38,711 nucleotides of DNA, taken from positions 1-38,711 of the forward strand of contig NZ_JPLE01000074.1 in assembly GCF_001010415.1 (NCBI RefSeq), in the 5' to 3' direction. This document shows positions 31,377-38,711 of this stretch, piece after piece (position 1 is the first letter of the stretch; each line of letters begins with the position of its first letter). The notes beneath the pieces are model-generated. The model saw only the letters and a program-made list of their open reading frames with translations. It searched no databases and had not been told where the DNA came from. Origin of the DNA: Xanthomonas pisi DSM 18956. Lineage in GTDB: Bacteria; Pseudomonadota; Gammaproteobacteria; Xanthomonadales; Xanthomonadaceae. The position numbers were made by a program, and so were the translations under genes.

Positions 31377-33868
31377 GCGTGGCGGCCACTGCCTGGCAGC
31401 GGCTGGAAGCGCTGTTCCATCAGGCCTGTCAGTTGCCGGTGCACGAGCGCGAGACCTTTGCGCGTGCGCAAGCCGGTGACGATGCGGTGTTGCGCGATGA
31501 GTTGCTGGCGATGCTGGCGGTGGAATCGCAGGCCACGCTGCGCGTGCGTGCGCCGCTGAAGCAGGCTGCCGCCGCACTGCGCGCGCCCTTGCCGGAACTG
31601 CCGGCCGGTACGCGTTTTGGTGCGTGGGCGATCGACCGCCTGATCGGTGCCGGCGGCATGGGCCAGGTGTATCTGGGCCATCGCGCCGATGGTGCCTACG
31701 AGCGCGAAGTGGCGATCAAGCTGGTGGCCGCCGATGCGCTGGATGTGCAGGGCCGTGCGTTGTTCGAGTTCGAATGCCGGCTGCTCGCGCAGATGGTGCA
31801 CCCGGCCATCGCGCAGATCCACGATGTGGGTACCGACGCCCAGGGCCGGCCCTACCTGGTGATGGAGTACCTGCGCGGCGAGCCCATCACCTGGTGGTGC
31901 GATGCGCAGCGGTTGTCGTTGCATGCGCGCGTGCTGCTGATGCTGCGGGTGAGCGAGGCGGTGCAGCACGCGCATCAGAAAGGCGTGATCCATCGCGACC
32001 TCAAGCCCAGCAACGTGCTGGTCAGCGAAATCGATGGGCGGCCGATGCCGGGAGTGATCGACTTCGGCATCGCGGTCGATGCCGCCAACCCCGGCGTGAC
32101 CTCGGCGCATGGGCGCGGCACGCCTGGCTACATGAGCCCGGAGCAGGCGCGCGGCGTGCAGCAGGTGGACGCGCGCAGCGACATCTACGCCTTGGGGGCG
32201 ATGTTCTACGAACTGAGCTGCGGGCTGGTACCGGTGGCCGGACGCGACGGGCTGCCGCAGCCGCCATCGCAGCGTGTGGCAGCGGTACCGGCGCAGGCCC
32301 AGGCGCGCATCTGCGCGGCGCGCGCGACCACCCATGCACGGCTGCAGCAGCAACTGCGCGATGGCCTGGATGCGATCGTGTTGCGCGCCCTGGCGCCGGA
32401 ACCGGTGGCGCGCTACGCCTCGGTGTCGGCGCTGCTGGACGACCTGCATCGCTGGCTCGATGGCTACCCGCCGCGCGCGCTGCGCGCTGGCCGGTTATTG
32501 CGGTTGCGCAAGTTCACCCAGCGCCATCGCAGTGGCGTGCTGGCCGGTGGGTTGGTGGCGATGGCCGTGGTCGCCGGCCTGGGCGCCACGCTGTGGTCGC
32601 TGCAGCAGGCCGCACGCGATGCGCAACGTGCGCGCGTCACCGGCGATTTCATGACCTCGGTGCTGTCCAGCGTGGACCCGGCGATTGCCAGGGATCTGGA
32701 CAAGACCCTGATGCTGCGTGTGCTGGAGCAGGCCTCGCAGCGCGCCGCGCACGAACTGGCCAGCCAGCCCGATGCGCGCACCGATGTGGAAAAGACGCTG
32801 GGCAGTACCTTGATCGCGCTGGCCGATTTTCCGCAGGCGGTGCAGCATCTGCGCACCGCGCATGCACTGGCGCAGCAGAGCCTGGGCGCGGGCAGCGAAC
32901 CGGCGTTGAAGACCGCTTCCATGCTCGGCCAGGCACTGCGTGGTGCAGGCCAGCGCGACGAAGCGGTGCAGGTGCTGCGTCGGGGCATTGCGCAGGCCGA
33001 GCGCGGCGATCTGCACCAACAGGCCATCGGCAATGAAATGCGCGCCTGGCTGGGCTGGACGCTGCGCGAGCAGGGCCGCATGGGCGAAGCCATGACCGAG
33101 AGCCGGCGCGCCTATGTGGCAGCGTTGGCCAACCCTGCGACCAGCGCAGATCAGCGCATCAATGCGGGCAATGTCTATGCCGGGCTGCTGGCCGATGTCG
33201 GCCAGCTGCTCCCGGCCATCGCCTTGCAGCGCAGCCTGCTGCGCGAGCGCATCGCCCTGCACGGGGCCGAGCATCCGCTGGTGCTGTCGATGCGCAACAG
33301 CCTGTCGGTGTATCTGCTGATGCAACGCGATTTTGCCGGCGCCGAGGCCGAACTTGCGCCGCTGCTGCAGATCACCCGCAAGCTCTACGGCGACAGCGCC
33401 ATGGATACCTTGATGGTGGAAGGCAACCTGGCCGGCGCGCTGCGTCAGCAGGGCAAGGTGGCCGAGGCCGGCCCGCATTACCGGGCCGCGTTTGAACGCG
33501 CGCGCGCCGCGCTCGGCGAGGACGCGCCCACCACCATCACCATGCGCAGCAATCACGCGTTCTGGTTGCTGGATGCCGGGCAGGCTGCGGCATCGCTGGC
33601 CGAACAGCGTGCCGCACTGGCCACCAGCCTGCGCGTGCTGGGCCGCGCGCATCCGCAGACCGCCGAGATCCTGCGCGGCATGTCCGAGGCCGAGCGCTCG
33701 CTCGGCCAGACCGCCGCCGCGCGTGAGCATGCGCAGCAGGCGGTGCAGGTGCTCACCGGCATCTTTGGCGATGCCGAAGAGCCGCTGCGTGCGGCACGGC
33801 AGACCCTGGCGCTGGCGGAGCCAGCCGCATCCAGCGCGGAGACGACCACGTCGGTGGCGCGGCGCTGA
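31373..33868 (+). CDS. pknS: Membrane Ser/Thr kinase PknS with periplasmic TPR region
   Basis: This 831-residue Hanks-type kinase starts at the GTG of GTGA (31373-31376), overlapping the ecfK stop by 4 bp. The kinase domain is complete: G-loop GAGGMGQVY (92-100), Lys116, HRDLKPSN (207-214), DFG (230-232), GTPGYMSPEQAR (activation-segment end). A single membrane segment (about 387-409) follows. The periplasmic 420 residues form repeated helical hairpins of TPR type (QAVQHLRTAHALAQQSLG, EAVQVLRRGIAQAER and others). It probably senses an external or envelope signal and phosphorylates EcfK on Thr51. It is the last gene before PAAR; a putative EcfK motif begins at its stop codon. Confidence 0.92.
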   Translation: MSVAATAWQRLEALFHQACQLPVHERETFARAQAGDDAVLRDELLAMLAVESQATLRVRAPLKQAAAALRAPLPELPAGTRFGAWAIDRLIGAGGMGQVYLGHRADGAYEREVAIKLVAADALDVQGRALFEFECRLLAQMVHPAIAQIHDVGTDAQGRPYLVMEYLRGEPITWWCDAQRLSLHARVLLMLRVSEAVQHAHQKGVIHRDLKPSNVLVSEIDGRPMPGVIDFGIAVDAANPGVTSAHGRGTPGYMSPEQARGVQQVDARSDIYALGAMFYELSCGLVPVAGRDGLPQPPSQRVAAVPAQAQARICAARATTHARLQQQLRDGLDAIVLRALAPEPVARYASVSALLDDLHRWLDGYPPRALRAGRLLRLRKFTQRHRSGVLAGGLVAMAVVAGLGATLWSLQQAARDAQRARVTGDFMTSVLSSVDPAIARDLDKTLMLRVLEQASQRAAHELASQPDARTDVEKTLGSTLIALADFPQAVQHLRTAHALAQQSLGAGSEPALKTASMLGQALRGAGQRDEAVQVLRRGIAQAERGDLHQQAIGNEMRAWLGWTLREQGRMGEAMTESRRAYVAALANPATSADQRINAGNVYAGLLADVGQLLPAIALQRSLLRERIALHGAEHPLVLSMRNSLSVYLLMQRDFAGAEAELAPLLQITRKLYGDSAMDTLMVEGNLAGALRQQGKVAEAGPHYRAAFERARAALGEDAPTTITMRSNHAFWLLDAGQAAASLAEQRAALATSLRVLGRAHPQTAEILRGMSEAERSLGQTAAAREHAQQAVQVLTGIFGDAEEPLRAARQTLALAEPAASSAETTTSVARR

Positions 33869-33883
33869 GACGAATCGTCGGGT
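33866..33883 (+). promoter_or_regulatory. Candidate EcfK promoter/operator upstream of PAAR
   Basis: TGAGACGAATCGTCGGGT begins at the pknS stop and matches the site upstream of tssB at 14 of 18 bases. GATAGT at 33903-33908 is a possible -10. The PAAR start is about 55 bp downstream. Confidence 0.5.
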
Positions 33884-33937
33884 CAGCCGCATCGCGCGGC
33901 GGGATAGTGCCTGTACTGCCAGCGCCGGAGCGCCCCC

Positions 33938-34225
33938 GTGCAACCTGCCGCACGCCTGACCGATCTGCATGTCTGCCCGATGGTCACCGGGGTGGTGCCG
34001 CATGTGGGCGGGCCGATCATCGGGCCTGGCGCACCGACGGTGTTGATCGGTGGCCTGCCAGCCGCACGCATCGGCGATTCGGCGGTGTGCGTGGGCCCGC
34101 CGGACAGCATCGTGGCGGGCGCGCCGACCGTGATCATCAGCGGCCAACCGGCGGCCCGCCTGGGCGACAGCACTGCGCATGGCGGGGTGATCACCCTGGG
34201 CTGCTTTACCGTGTTGATCGGCTGA
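33938..34225 (+). CDS. PAAR-repeat T6SS spike-tip protein
   Basis: This 95-residue protein is a compact PAAR protein. GTG at 33938 starts it, and the text MQPAARLTDLHVCPMVTG, GPIIGPGAPTVLIGGLPAARIGD and APTVIISGQPAARLGDST fits the repeated PAAR pattern. There is no C-terminal extension, so it is a structural tip rather than an evolved effector. It sharpens the VgrG spike. It has its own candidate promoter and lies upstream of a TPR-methyltransferase and vgrG. Confidence 0.93.
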   Translation: MQPAARLTDLHVCPMVTGVVPHVGGPIIGPGAPTVLIGGLPAARIGDSAVCVGPPDSIVAGAPTVIISGQPAARLGDSTAHGGVITLGCFTVLIG

Positions 34226-34539
34226 TGACGCCGCTGGGATGCGCATTGCGATGGGCTTGCACCGGTGACATGGAGCGCGGCGGCGCGCGCGATGGCAGCG
34301 ACCGTCGATGCATCCGCAGCGCGGCCATCGCGACGACCGGTTGCGTGCGCATGCGATCGAGTGGATGTCATGGTCGGCCTCTGCGCGTGTTCAAAAGCGT
34401 TCAACGCTGAGAAGAACAGCTGAGCGTTGCGACCGCAGTGTCCACGCGCAGAGGCATCGCCAGTACCGGCACGCCAGCGTTGCCTGATCCGCCGTCCTTC
34501 GACGCATCGCCTGCGTCCTACCCACCAAGGAGATGCCGC
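34226..34539. other. Gap with no recognised gene
   Basis: There is no supported frame and no strong repeat. AAGGAG at 34527-34532 is the ribosome-binding site of the next gene. Confidence 0.5.
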
Positions 34540-35892
34540 ATGCAGCCTGCCCGCCACGCCACCGCCCAGACGCACACCGACCTGGACGCCGCGCTGCACA
34601 GCGCGCTGCAGGCCCATCGCGCCGGCAAGCTCGACCAGGCCGCGCAGGCGTATGCCCAGCTGCTGGACGTGCAGCCCGGCCATGCGCAGGCGCTGCATTA
34701 CCAGGGCGTGCTGCTGCATCAGCAGGGCAATAGCGCGGCGGCGGTGGAGGCCATCAGCCAGGCGCTGCAGCTGGCGCCTGCGCAACCGGATGCCTGCAAC
34801 AACCTGGGCAACGTGCATCGCGAATGCGGCCGCTTGAGCGATGCCGAGCAGTGCTATCGCCGTGCGCTTGCGCTGGAACCGGCGCATGCCGATGCGCTGG
34901 CCAATCTGGCCGCCGTGCTGGAAGCGCAGCGCCGCCCGGAGGAAGCCTTCCTGACCTACGCTGCGTTACTGCACACCTATCCCGAATCGGCGCACGGGCA
35001 CTACCTGCTCGGCTTGTTCCTGCGCAACAACGCGCAAGCCGCCGAGCACCTGCAGCAATCGGTGGAATGCCTGCAGCAGGCCTGCAGCCTGGCGCCGGAG
35101 CACCTGCCTGCGCGCGAGGCCCTGGGCACCGGTCTGTACTTGCTGGGCGAACACATCCAGGCGCAGGCGGTCTACCGCGCATGGCTGGCGCGCGACCCGG
35201 GCAATGCCGTGGCCACGCACATGCTGGCGGCCTGCGGTGGCGCCGCCGCGCCGCCACGCGCAGGCGACAGCTATGTGCGCGAGCTGTTCGACGGCTTCGC
35301 CGACAGCTTCGACGAGCAACTGCTGCACAACCTGGATTACCGTGCACCGCAGCGGCTGGGCGAGGCGCTGGCGGCGTGTCTGCCTGCGCCGCAGGCTGCG
35401 CTCGGCATCCTGGATGCCGGCTGCGGCACCGGGCTGTGCGCAGCGTTGCTACGCCCGTATGCGCAGCAGTTGATCGGGGTGGATCTGTCGCCGGGCATGG
35501 TGGCCAAGGCACGGCAGCGCGGCGGCTACGACATGCTGGAGGTTGCCGAACTCACCGCCTACCTGCAGGGCCGGCCGACCCACTGGGACGTCATCGCATC
35601 GGCAGACACGCTGGTGTACTTCGGTGCGCTGCACCCGGTGCTCGCCGCCGCAGCCGCGGCGCTGCGGCCGGGCGGCGTGCTGGGCTTTACCGTCGAAGCC
35701 CTGGAGACCGACGCCGATACGGTGGAACTCGATGCCAGCGGCCGCTATCGGCATAGCCATGCGCATGTGCTGGCCGCGCTGCACAGCGCCGGCCTGCAGC
35801 CGATTGCCATCGCCCTGGATGTGCTGCGCAGCGAGCGCGGCCAACCGGTGCATGGCTGGGTCGTGACCGCACGCACAGCTGCACAGTCCTGA
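34540..35892 (+). CDS. TPR-repeat class I methyltransferase
   Basis: This 450-residue protein joins an N-terminal set of TPR hairpins (about residues 10-230, for example AHALYQ-like QALHYQGVLLHQQGNSAAAV) to a SAM-dependent methyltransferase. The SAM motif I is LGILDAGCGTGLCAALLRP, then IGVDLSPGMVAKARQRG, and motif II-like DVIASADTLVYFGAL. Such fusions occur in several Gram-negative T6SS and polysaccharide loci; the substrate is unknown. Its place between PAAR and vgrG suggests a role in effector or tip modification, which is inference. AAGGAG lies before the ATG at 34540. Confidence 0.82.
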   Translation: MQPARHATAQTHTDLDAALHSALQAHRAGKLDQAAQAYAQLLDVQPGHAQALHYQGVLLHQQGNSAAAVEAISQALQLAPAQPDACNNLGNVHRECGRLSDAEQCYRRALALEPAHADALANLAAVLEAQRRPEEAFLTYAALLHTYPESAHGHYLLGLFLRNNAQAAEHLQQSVECLQQACSLAPEHLPAREALGTGLYLLGEHIQAQAVYRAWLARDPGNAVATHMLAACGGAAAPPRAGDSYVRELFDGFADSFDEQLLHNLDYRAPQRLGEALAACLPAPQAALGILDAGCGTGLCAALLRPYAQQLIGVDLSPGMVAKARQRGGYDMLEVAELTAYLQGRPTHWDVIASADTLVYFGALHPVLAAAAAALRPGGVLGFTVEALETDADTVELDASGRYRHSHAHVLAALHSAGLQPIAIALDVLRSERGQPVHGWVVTARTAAQS

Positions 35893-35905
35893 GACGAAAT
35901 GTCGG
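35890..35905 (+). promoter_or_regulatory. Candidate EcfK promoter/operator upstream of vgrG
   Basis: TGAGACGAAATGTCGG begins at the stop codon of the methyltransferase gene. It shares GAGACGA and TGTCGG with the tssB site. The vgrG start lies about 127 bp further on. Confidence 0.5.
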
Positions 35906-36031
35906 CTTTGCCGGCCGCACGCGTGTGAGCATGACCCCGGCAGCAGTGGCATGCAGTGGTCCTTGCAGGCCGTTATCCCGCGGCTGCCGGTCAGCGCGTC
36001 GTGCGTTGCTCACTCACCTGTGGATGCTTCG

Positions 36032-37996
36032 ATGCCGCGCACCATCACGCTGCACTCCGACCTTGGCGAGCGCCTGCTGCTGCACCGCATGCAGGCCAGC
36101 GAAGCGTTGGGGCAGCTGTTCGAGTTCCGCATCGACGCTTTGTGCACGGATGCGCAACCCAACCTGCGCGCGCTGCTGGCCACACCGGTCGCCGTGGAGC
36201 TGGCCGACGACAACGGCACGCAGCGCTGGTACCACGGCATCGTGGCAACCTGCGCACAGGCCGGCTTCACCGTGATCGATGCGCTTTCCTATGCCGTGCT
36301 CGAGCTGCAGGTGGTCCCGCGGCCATGGTTGCTCACCCAGCGCCGCGATTGCCGCATCTATCAGGACCTGAGCGTTCCGGAGATCGTCACCCGCGTGCTG
36401 GGCGAAAGCGGCTACAGCGATATCCAGCAGCAGCTGAGCGCGCACTATCCCAAGCGGGTGTATTGCGTGCAATACCGCGAAGACGACTTCAGCTTCATCA
36501 GCCGGCTGCTGGAGCAGGAAGGCATCTATTACTACTTCACGCATACGCGCAGCGCGCACACGCTGGTGCTCTGCGACGCGCTCGGCGCGCATGCGGTACG
36601 CAACGGGGTGGACACCCTGCCGTACGTGCCGCCGGAAACGCAACACCGGCGCATCCTGCGCTCGGTGGTGAGCCAGTGGCGCAGCGCCCGCGGGCTGCAT
36701 TCCACGCGCCACGCGCTCGCCGACTACGACCCGCAGCAGCCGCGTGTCTCACTGGCAGCAGAGGCCGACGCCAGCGGGGACGAGCTGCATCAGGTGGACG
36801 CGCTGGATGCGTTCGATTACCCGGGCCCGCATGCACTGCAAGCCGACGGCAGCCGCTATGCGCAAGTGCGTACCGAGGCGCTCAACGTGCAGCGTGCCAG
36901 CCACCATGCCATCACCAATGCCTGCGGCCTGATGGTCGGTGCGCTGTTCACCTTGCGCGAGCATCCATGCGCTCCGCTCAACCAGCAATATCTGGTGCTG
37001 TCGGCACAGACCACGCTGGCCGCGCCGGAGCACGGCGACGAGGCGCCGTTTTCCAGCACTGTGCAGGTGATGGAAAGCCGGCTGCCCTTCCGTAGCCTGC
37101 GGCGCACGCCCACGCCCAGCATCGCCGGCCTGCAGACGGCGGTGGTGACCGGCGATACCGACGAAGACATCGTGGTGGATGCGCATGGTCGTGTGCAGGT
37201 GACCTTTCACTGGGCCACAGCCGCGCGCCCGCACGGTGCGCCGTCGTGCTGGGTGCGCGTGGCCTCGATGTGGGCGGGCAAGGGCTGGGGCGCGATGAGC
37301 CTGCCGCGGGTCGGGCAGGAAGTGGTGGTGAGCTTCCTGGAAGGCGATCCGGACCGCCCGTTGATCGTAGGCAGCGTCTACAACGCCGATCACGCGGTGC
37401 CGTTCGCCTTGCCGGACAACAAGACCCAGAGCGGTATGCGTAGCCGCAGCCTGCTCGGCGGCAGCGCGGACTTCAACGAGTTGCGCTTCGACGACAAGGC
37501 CGGCAAGGAAGAAGTCTATCTGCGCGCGCAACGCGATCTGCGCGAAGAAGTGCAGAACGACCACACCGCCACCGTGACCAACGACCAGGTCCTCACGGTC
37601 AAGCACGATCGCAGCGCACGCATCGATAACAACGACAGCGTGGACGTTGGCAAGAAGCTGCTGCTCAAGGCCGGCGAAGAGATCGAGCTGGTCACCGGCA
37701 GTGCGCGCCTGCTGATGAAGCGCAACGGCGACATCGTGCTCAGCGGCATCAAGATCCTGGTCGATGCGACCTCCGAAGCCAAGACCACCTCGCTGGCGAT
37801 CAAGTTGATTGCCGATGCGCAGCTGCAGGCCAGCTCGCCGGCGACCGAAGTGGTGGGCGACGGTACGCTCAAGCTGTCGTCCGGCGGCATGCTCAGCGCC
37901 GAAGCCGGCGCGTCCGCCACGGTCAAGGGACCGCTGGTCAACATCAAGGCCGATGCGCTGGTGCAGGTTGCCGGCGGCCTGATCATGATCGGATGA
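36032..37996 (+). CDS. vgrG: T6SS spike protein VgrG (TssI)
   Basis: This 654-residue VgrG has the gp27-like N-terminal domain (RTITLHSDLGERLLLHRMQASEALGQLFEF) and the QYREDDFSFISRLLEQEGIYYYF block. The gp5-like OB fold follows (GRVQVTFHWATAARPHGAPSCWVRVASMWAG), then the classic GWGAMSLPRVGQEVVVSFLEGDPDRPLIVGSVYNA. A beta-helix tail (GDIVLSGIKILVDATSE, LKLSSGGMLSAEAGASATVKG) ends at GLIMIG. No extra effector domain is present, so it is a structural trimer that carries PAAR and cargo. The ATG at 36032 is preferred because domain one starts there; an upstream ATG at 35951 is possible. Confidence 0.94.
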   Translation: MPRTITLHSDLGERLLLHRMQASEALGQLFEFRIDALCTDAQPNLRALLATPVAVELADDNGTQRWYHGIVATCAQAGFTVIDALSYAVLELQVVPRPWLLTQRRDCRIYQDLSVPEIVTRVLGESGYSDIQQQLSAHYPKRVYCVQYREDDFSFISRLLEQEGIYYYFTHTRSAHTLVLCDALGAHAVRNGVDTLPYVPPETQHRRILRSVVSQWRSARGLHSTRHALADYDPQQPRVSLAAEADASGDELHQVDALDAFDYPGPHALQADGSRYAQVRTEALNVQRASHHAITNACGLMVGALFTLREHPCAPLNQQYLVLSAQTTLAAPEHGDEAPFSSTVQVMESRLPFRSLRRTPTPSIAGLQTAVVTGDTDEDIVVDAHGRVQVTFHWATAARPHGAPSCWVRVASMWAGKGWGAMSLPRVGQEVVVSFLEGDPDRPLIVGSVYNADHAVPFALPDNKTQSGMRSRSLLGGSADFNELRFDDKAGKEEVYLRAQRDLREEVQNDHTATVTNDQVLTVKHDRSARIDNNDSVDVGKKLLLKAGEEIELVTGSARLLMKRNGDIVLSGIKILVDATSEAKTTSLAIKLIADAQLQASSPATEVVGDGTLKLSSGGMLSAEAGASATVKGPLVNIKADALVQVAGGLIMIG

Positions 37997-38541
37997 GCGC
38001 GCCCGCTCTCTCGCTTGTGCAGGCGTGCGCGGACATGCAGGTGTCCGCAGCTGCACGTGCACAGCTGGGCGCACCGATGGCGCCGCAGGCAGCGGTGCGT
38101 GCGTTGCTGGCGCAGGGCTATGGCGAGGATGCGATCAAGCTGCTCGCGCGCCTGCTGCCCAAGCGCTACGCGGTGGCCTGGCTGTGCCAGTGCGTGCGCG
38201 GCGAAACGCTGGACGAGGAAGACCGCGTCGGCGCCGCGCTGGCCGAGAAGTGGGTGCGCGAGCCCAGCGAAGCGCACCGCCGTGCTGCGCAGGCGTTTGC
38301 GCATGCAGGCGGTTACGTGTCATTGGGCGCCTGGTTGGCGGCGGCAGTGGCCTGGTCCGGCGGCAGCCTGGCGCCACCGCAGCAGACCACGCCGGTGCCA
38401 CCGCCCGAGCACCTGACCGCACGCGCGGTGGCTGCCGCAATCACCTTGCTCGCCGCGCGTGAGCCGGCCCAGTTGCAGACGCGCCGCATGGGGTATGCCG
38501 CACACGCGCTGGAGTTGCTGGCCAATGCGCAGGTGCAGTGA
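37993..38541 (+). CDS. Small VgrG-coupled protein (possible DUF6931)
   Basis: This 182-residue protein shares ATGA with the vgrG stop (37993-37996), so translation is coupled. It is helical and alanine-rich with an ordered N-terminal part (GYGEDAIKLLARLLPKRYAVAWLCQCVRGE) and a Pro-rich linker (PPQQTTPVPPPEHL, about 127-140), then a second helical part. There is no signal peptide. The pattern resembles proteins of the DUF6931 group found next to vgrG or T6SS genes; I am not certain of the family. An adaptor or chaperone for a VgrG-linked effector is a plausible role, inferred from coupling. Confidence 0.65.
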   Translation: MSAPALSLVQACADMQVSAAARAQLGAPMAPQAAVRALLAQGYGEDAIKLLARLLPKRYAVAWLCQCVRGETLDEEDRVGAALAEKWVREPSEAHRRAAQAFAHAGGYVSLGAWLAAAVAWSGGSLAPPQQTTPVPPPEHLTARAVAAAITLLAAREPAQLQTRRMGYAAHALELLANAQVQ

Positions 38542-38711
38542 TGACCAGGCATGGTAAGCAGGCTCCACCCCATGTAGCGGACAGGTGGCGTGCCTGGCGT
38601 GGACGTGGGAGGTGCCGCCCGCATCTAGAGCGTGTTATGCACTTTGAAATGAGATGCGTTGGTCGTCAGCGGTGCGGAGCGGATGCTGCGCGGCGCCGGC
38701 TTGGCTGGCGC
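38542..38711. other. Right-edge non-coding stretch, possible element end
   Basis: No gene. From about 38629 (AGAGCGTGTTATGCACTTTG) the text recalls AGAGCG-type element ends and has GTCGTCAGCGGTGCGGAGCG, loosely similar to the interior of the 1261 element. It is cut by the window edge, so it cannot be tested for inverted repeats. Confidence 0.35.

Noticed and set aside
36749..38074. 441-codon open frame opposite vgrG
   Set aside because: Antisense shadow; it also spans the coupled vgrG and downstream gene junction.

Overview
The window is a high-GC gammaproteobacterial chromosome segment, almost certainly from the genus Xanthomonas. The case rests on the 179-aa sigma factor with Thr51 beside a membrane Ser/Thr kinase with a TPR tail (the EcfK/PknS pair described in X. 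citri), the type VI secretion (T6SS) gene order, and dispersed Xanthomonas-type palindromes. No rRNA, tRNA, CRISPR array or complete insertion sequence was seen.

Left part (1-14,000): housekeeping and catabolic genes. A minus-strand galC-galD-ligJ group encodes the late steps of the protocatechuate 4,5-cleavage/gallate pathway. It is divergent from a LysR regulator that carries two N-terminal DNA-binding domains. A non-autonomous inverted-repeat element and a REP sequence lie between galD and ligJ. Next come a cardiolipin synthase, a VOC-fold protein, a FAD/NAD(P)-binding protein, a repeat-filled gap, uvrD, a small secreted protein, a maltose-acetyltransferase-type enzyme, and a universal stress protein with a perfect FNR/ANR box upstream. 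Two REP elements and an AraC regulator complete this part.

Right part (14,000-38,711): roughly half of a T6SS locus. It runs tssB-tssC-hcp-tagJ-tssE-tssF-tssG-tssH, then a clpV-adjacent variable region, then an unrelated accessory block (DUF4124-like, CPBP protease, cysteine-rich secreted protein, ThuA, DUF2147). After that come ecfK-pknS, a PAAR tip protein, a TPR-methyltransferase, vgrG and a small gene coupled to vgrG. Genes for tssJ, tssK, tssL, tssM and tssA are not in the window and may lie beyond its right edge.

Two observations stand out. First, the 3' end of tssH/clpV is present twice. The intact gene ends in visibly less GC-rich sequence and is followed at once by a nuclease-like ORF (24007-24867). 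About 1 kb downstream lies a frameshifted relic of a clpV 3' end (24962-25194), which runs straight into another candidate toxin-like ORF (25185-26225). This looks like cargo replacement by recombination at the clpV 3' end, with the old cargo displaced but kept. REP-like sequences flank the displaced module. Second, a conserved motif, GAGACGA-N2-3-GTCGG, occurs upstream of tssB, PAAR and vgrG, with a weaker match before hcp. It is a candidate EcfK-dependent promoter or operator linking these units into one regulon. Several genes (lysR, the FAD/NAD(P) protein, uvrD) also share a -10 box exactly six bases before the start codon, which implies leaderless mRNAs.
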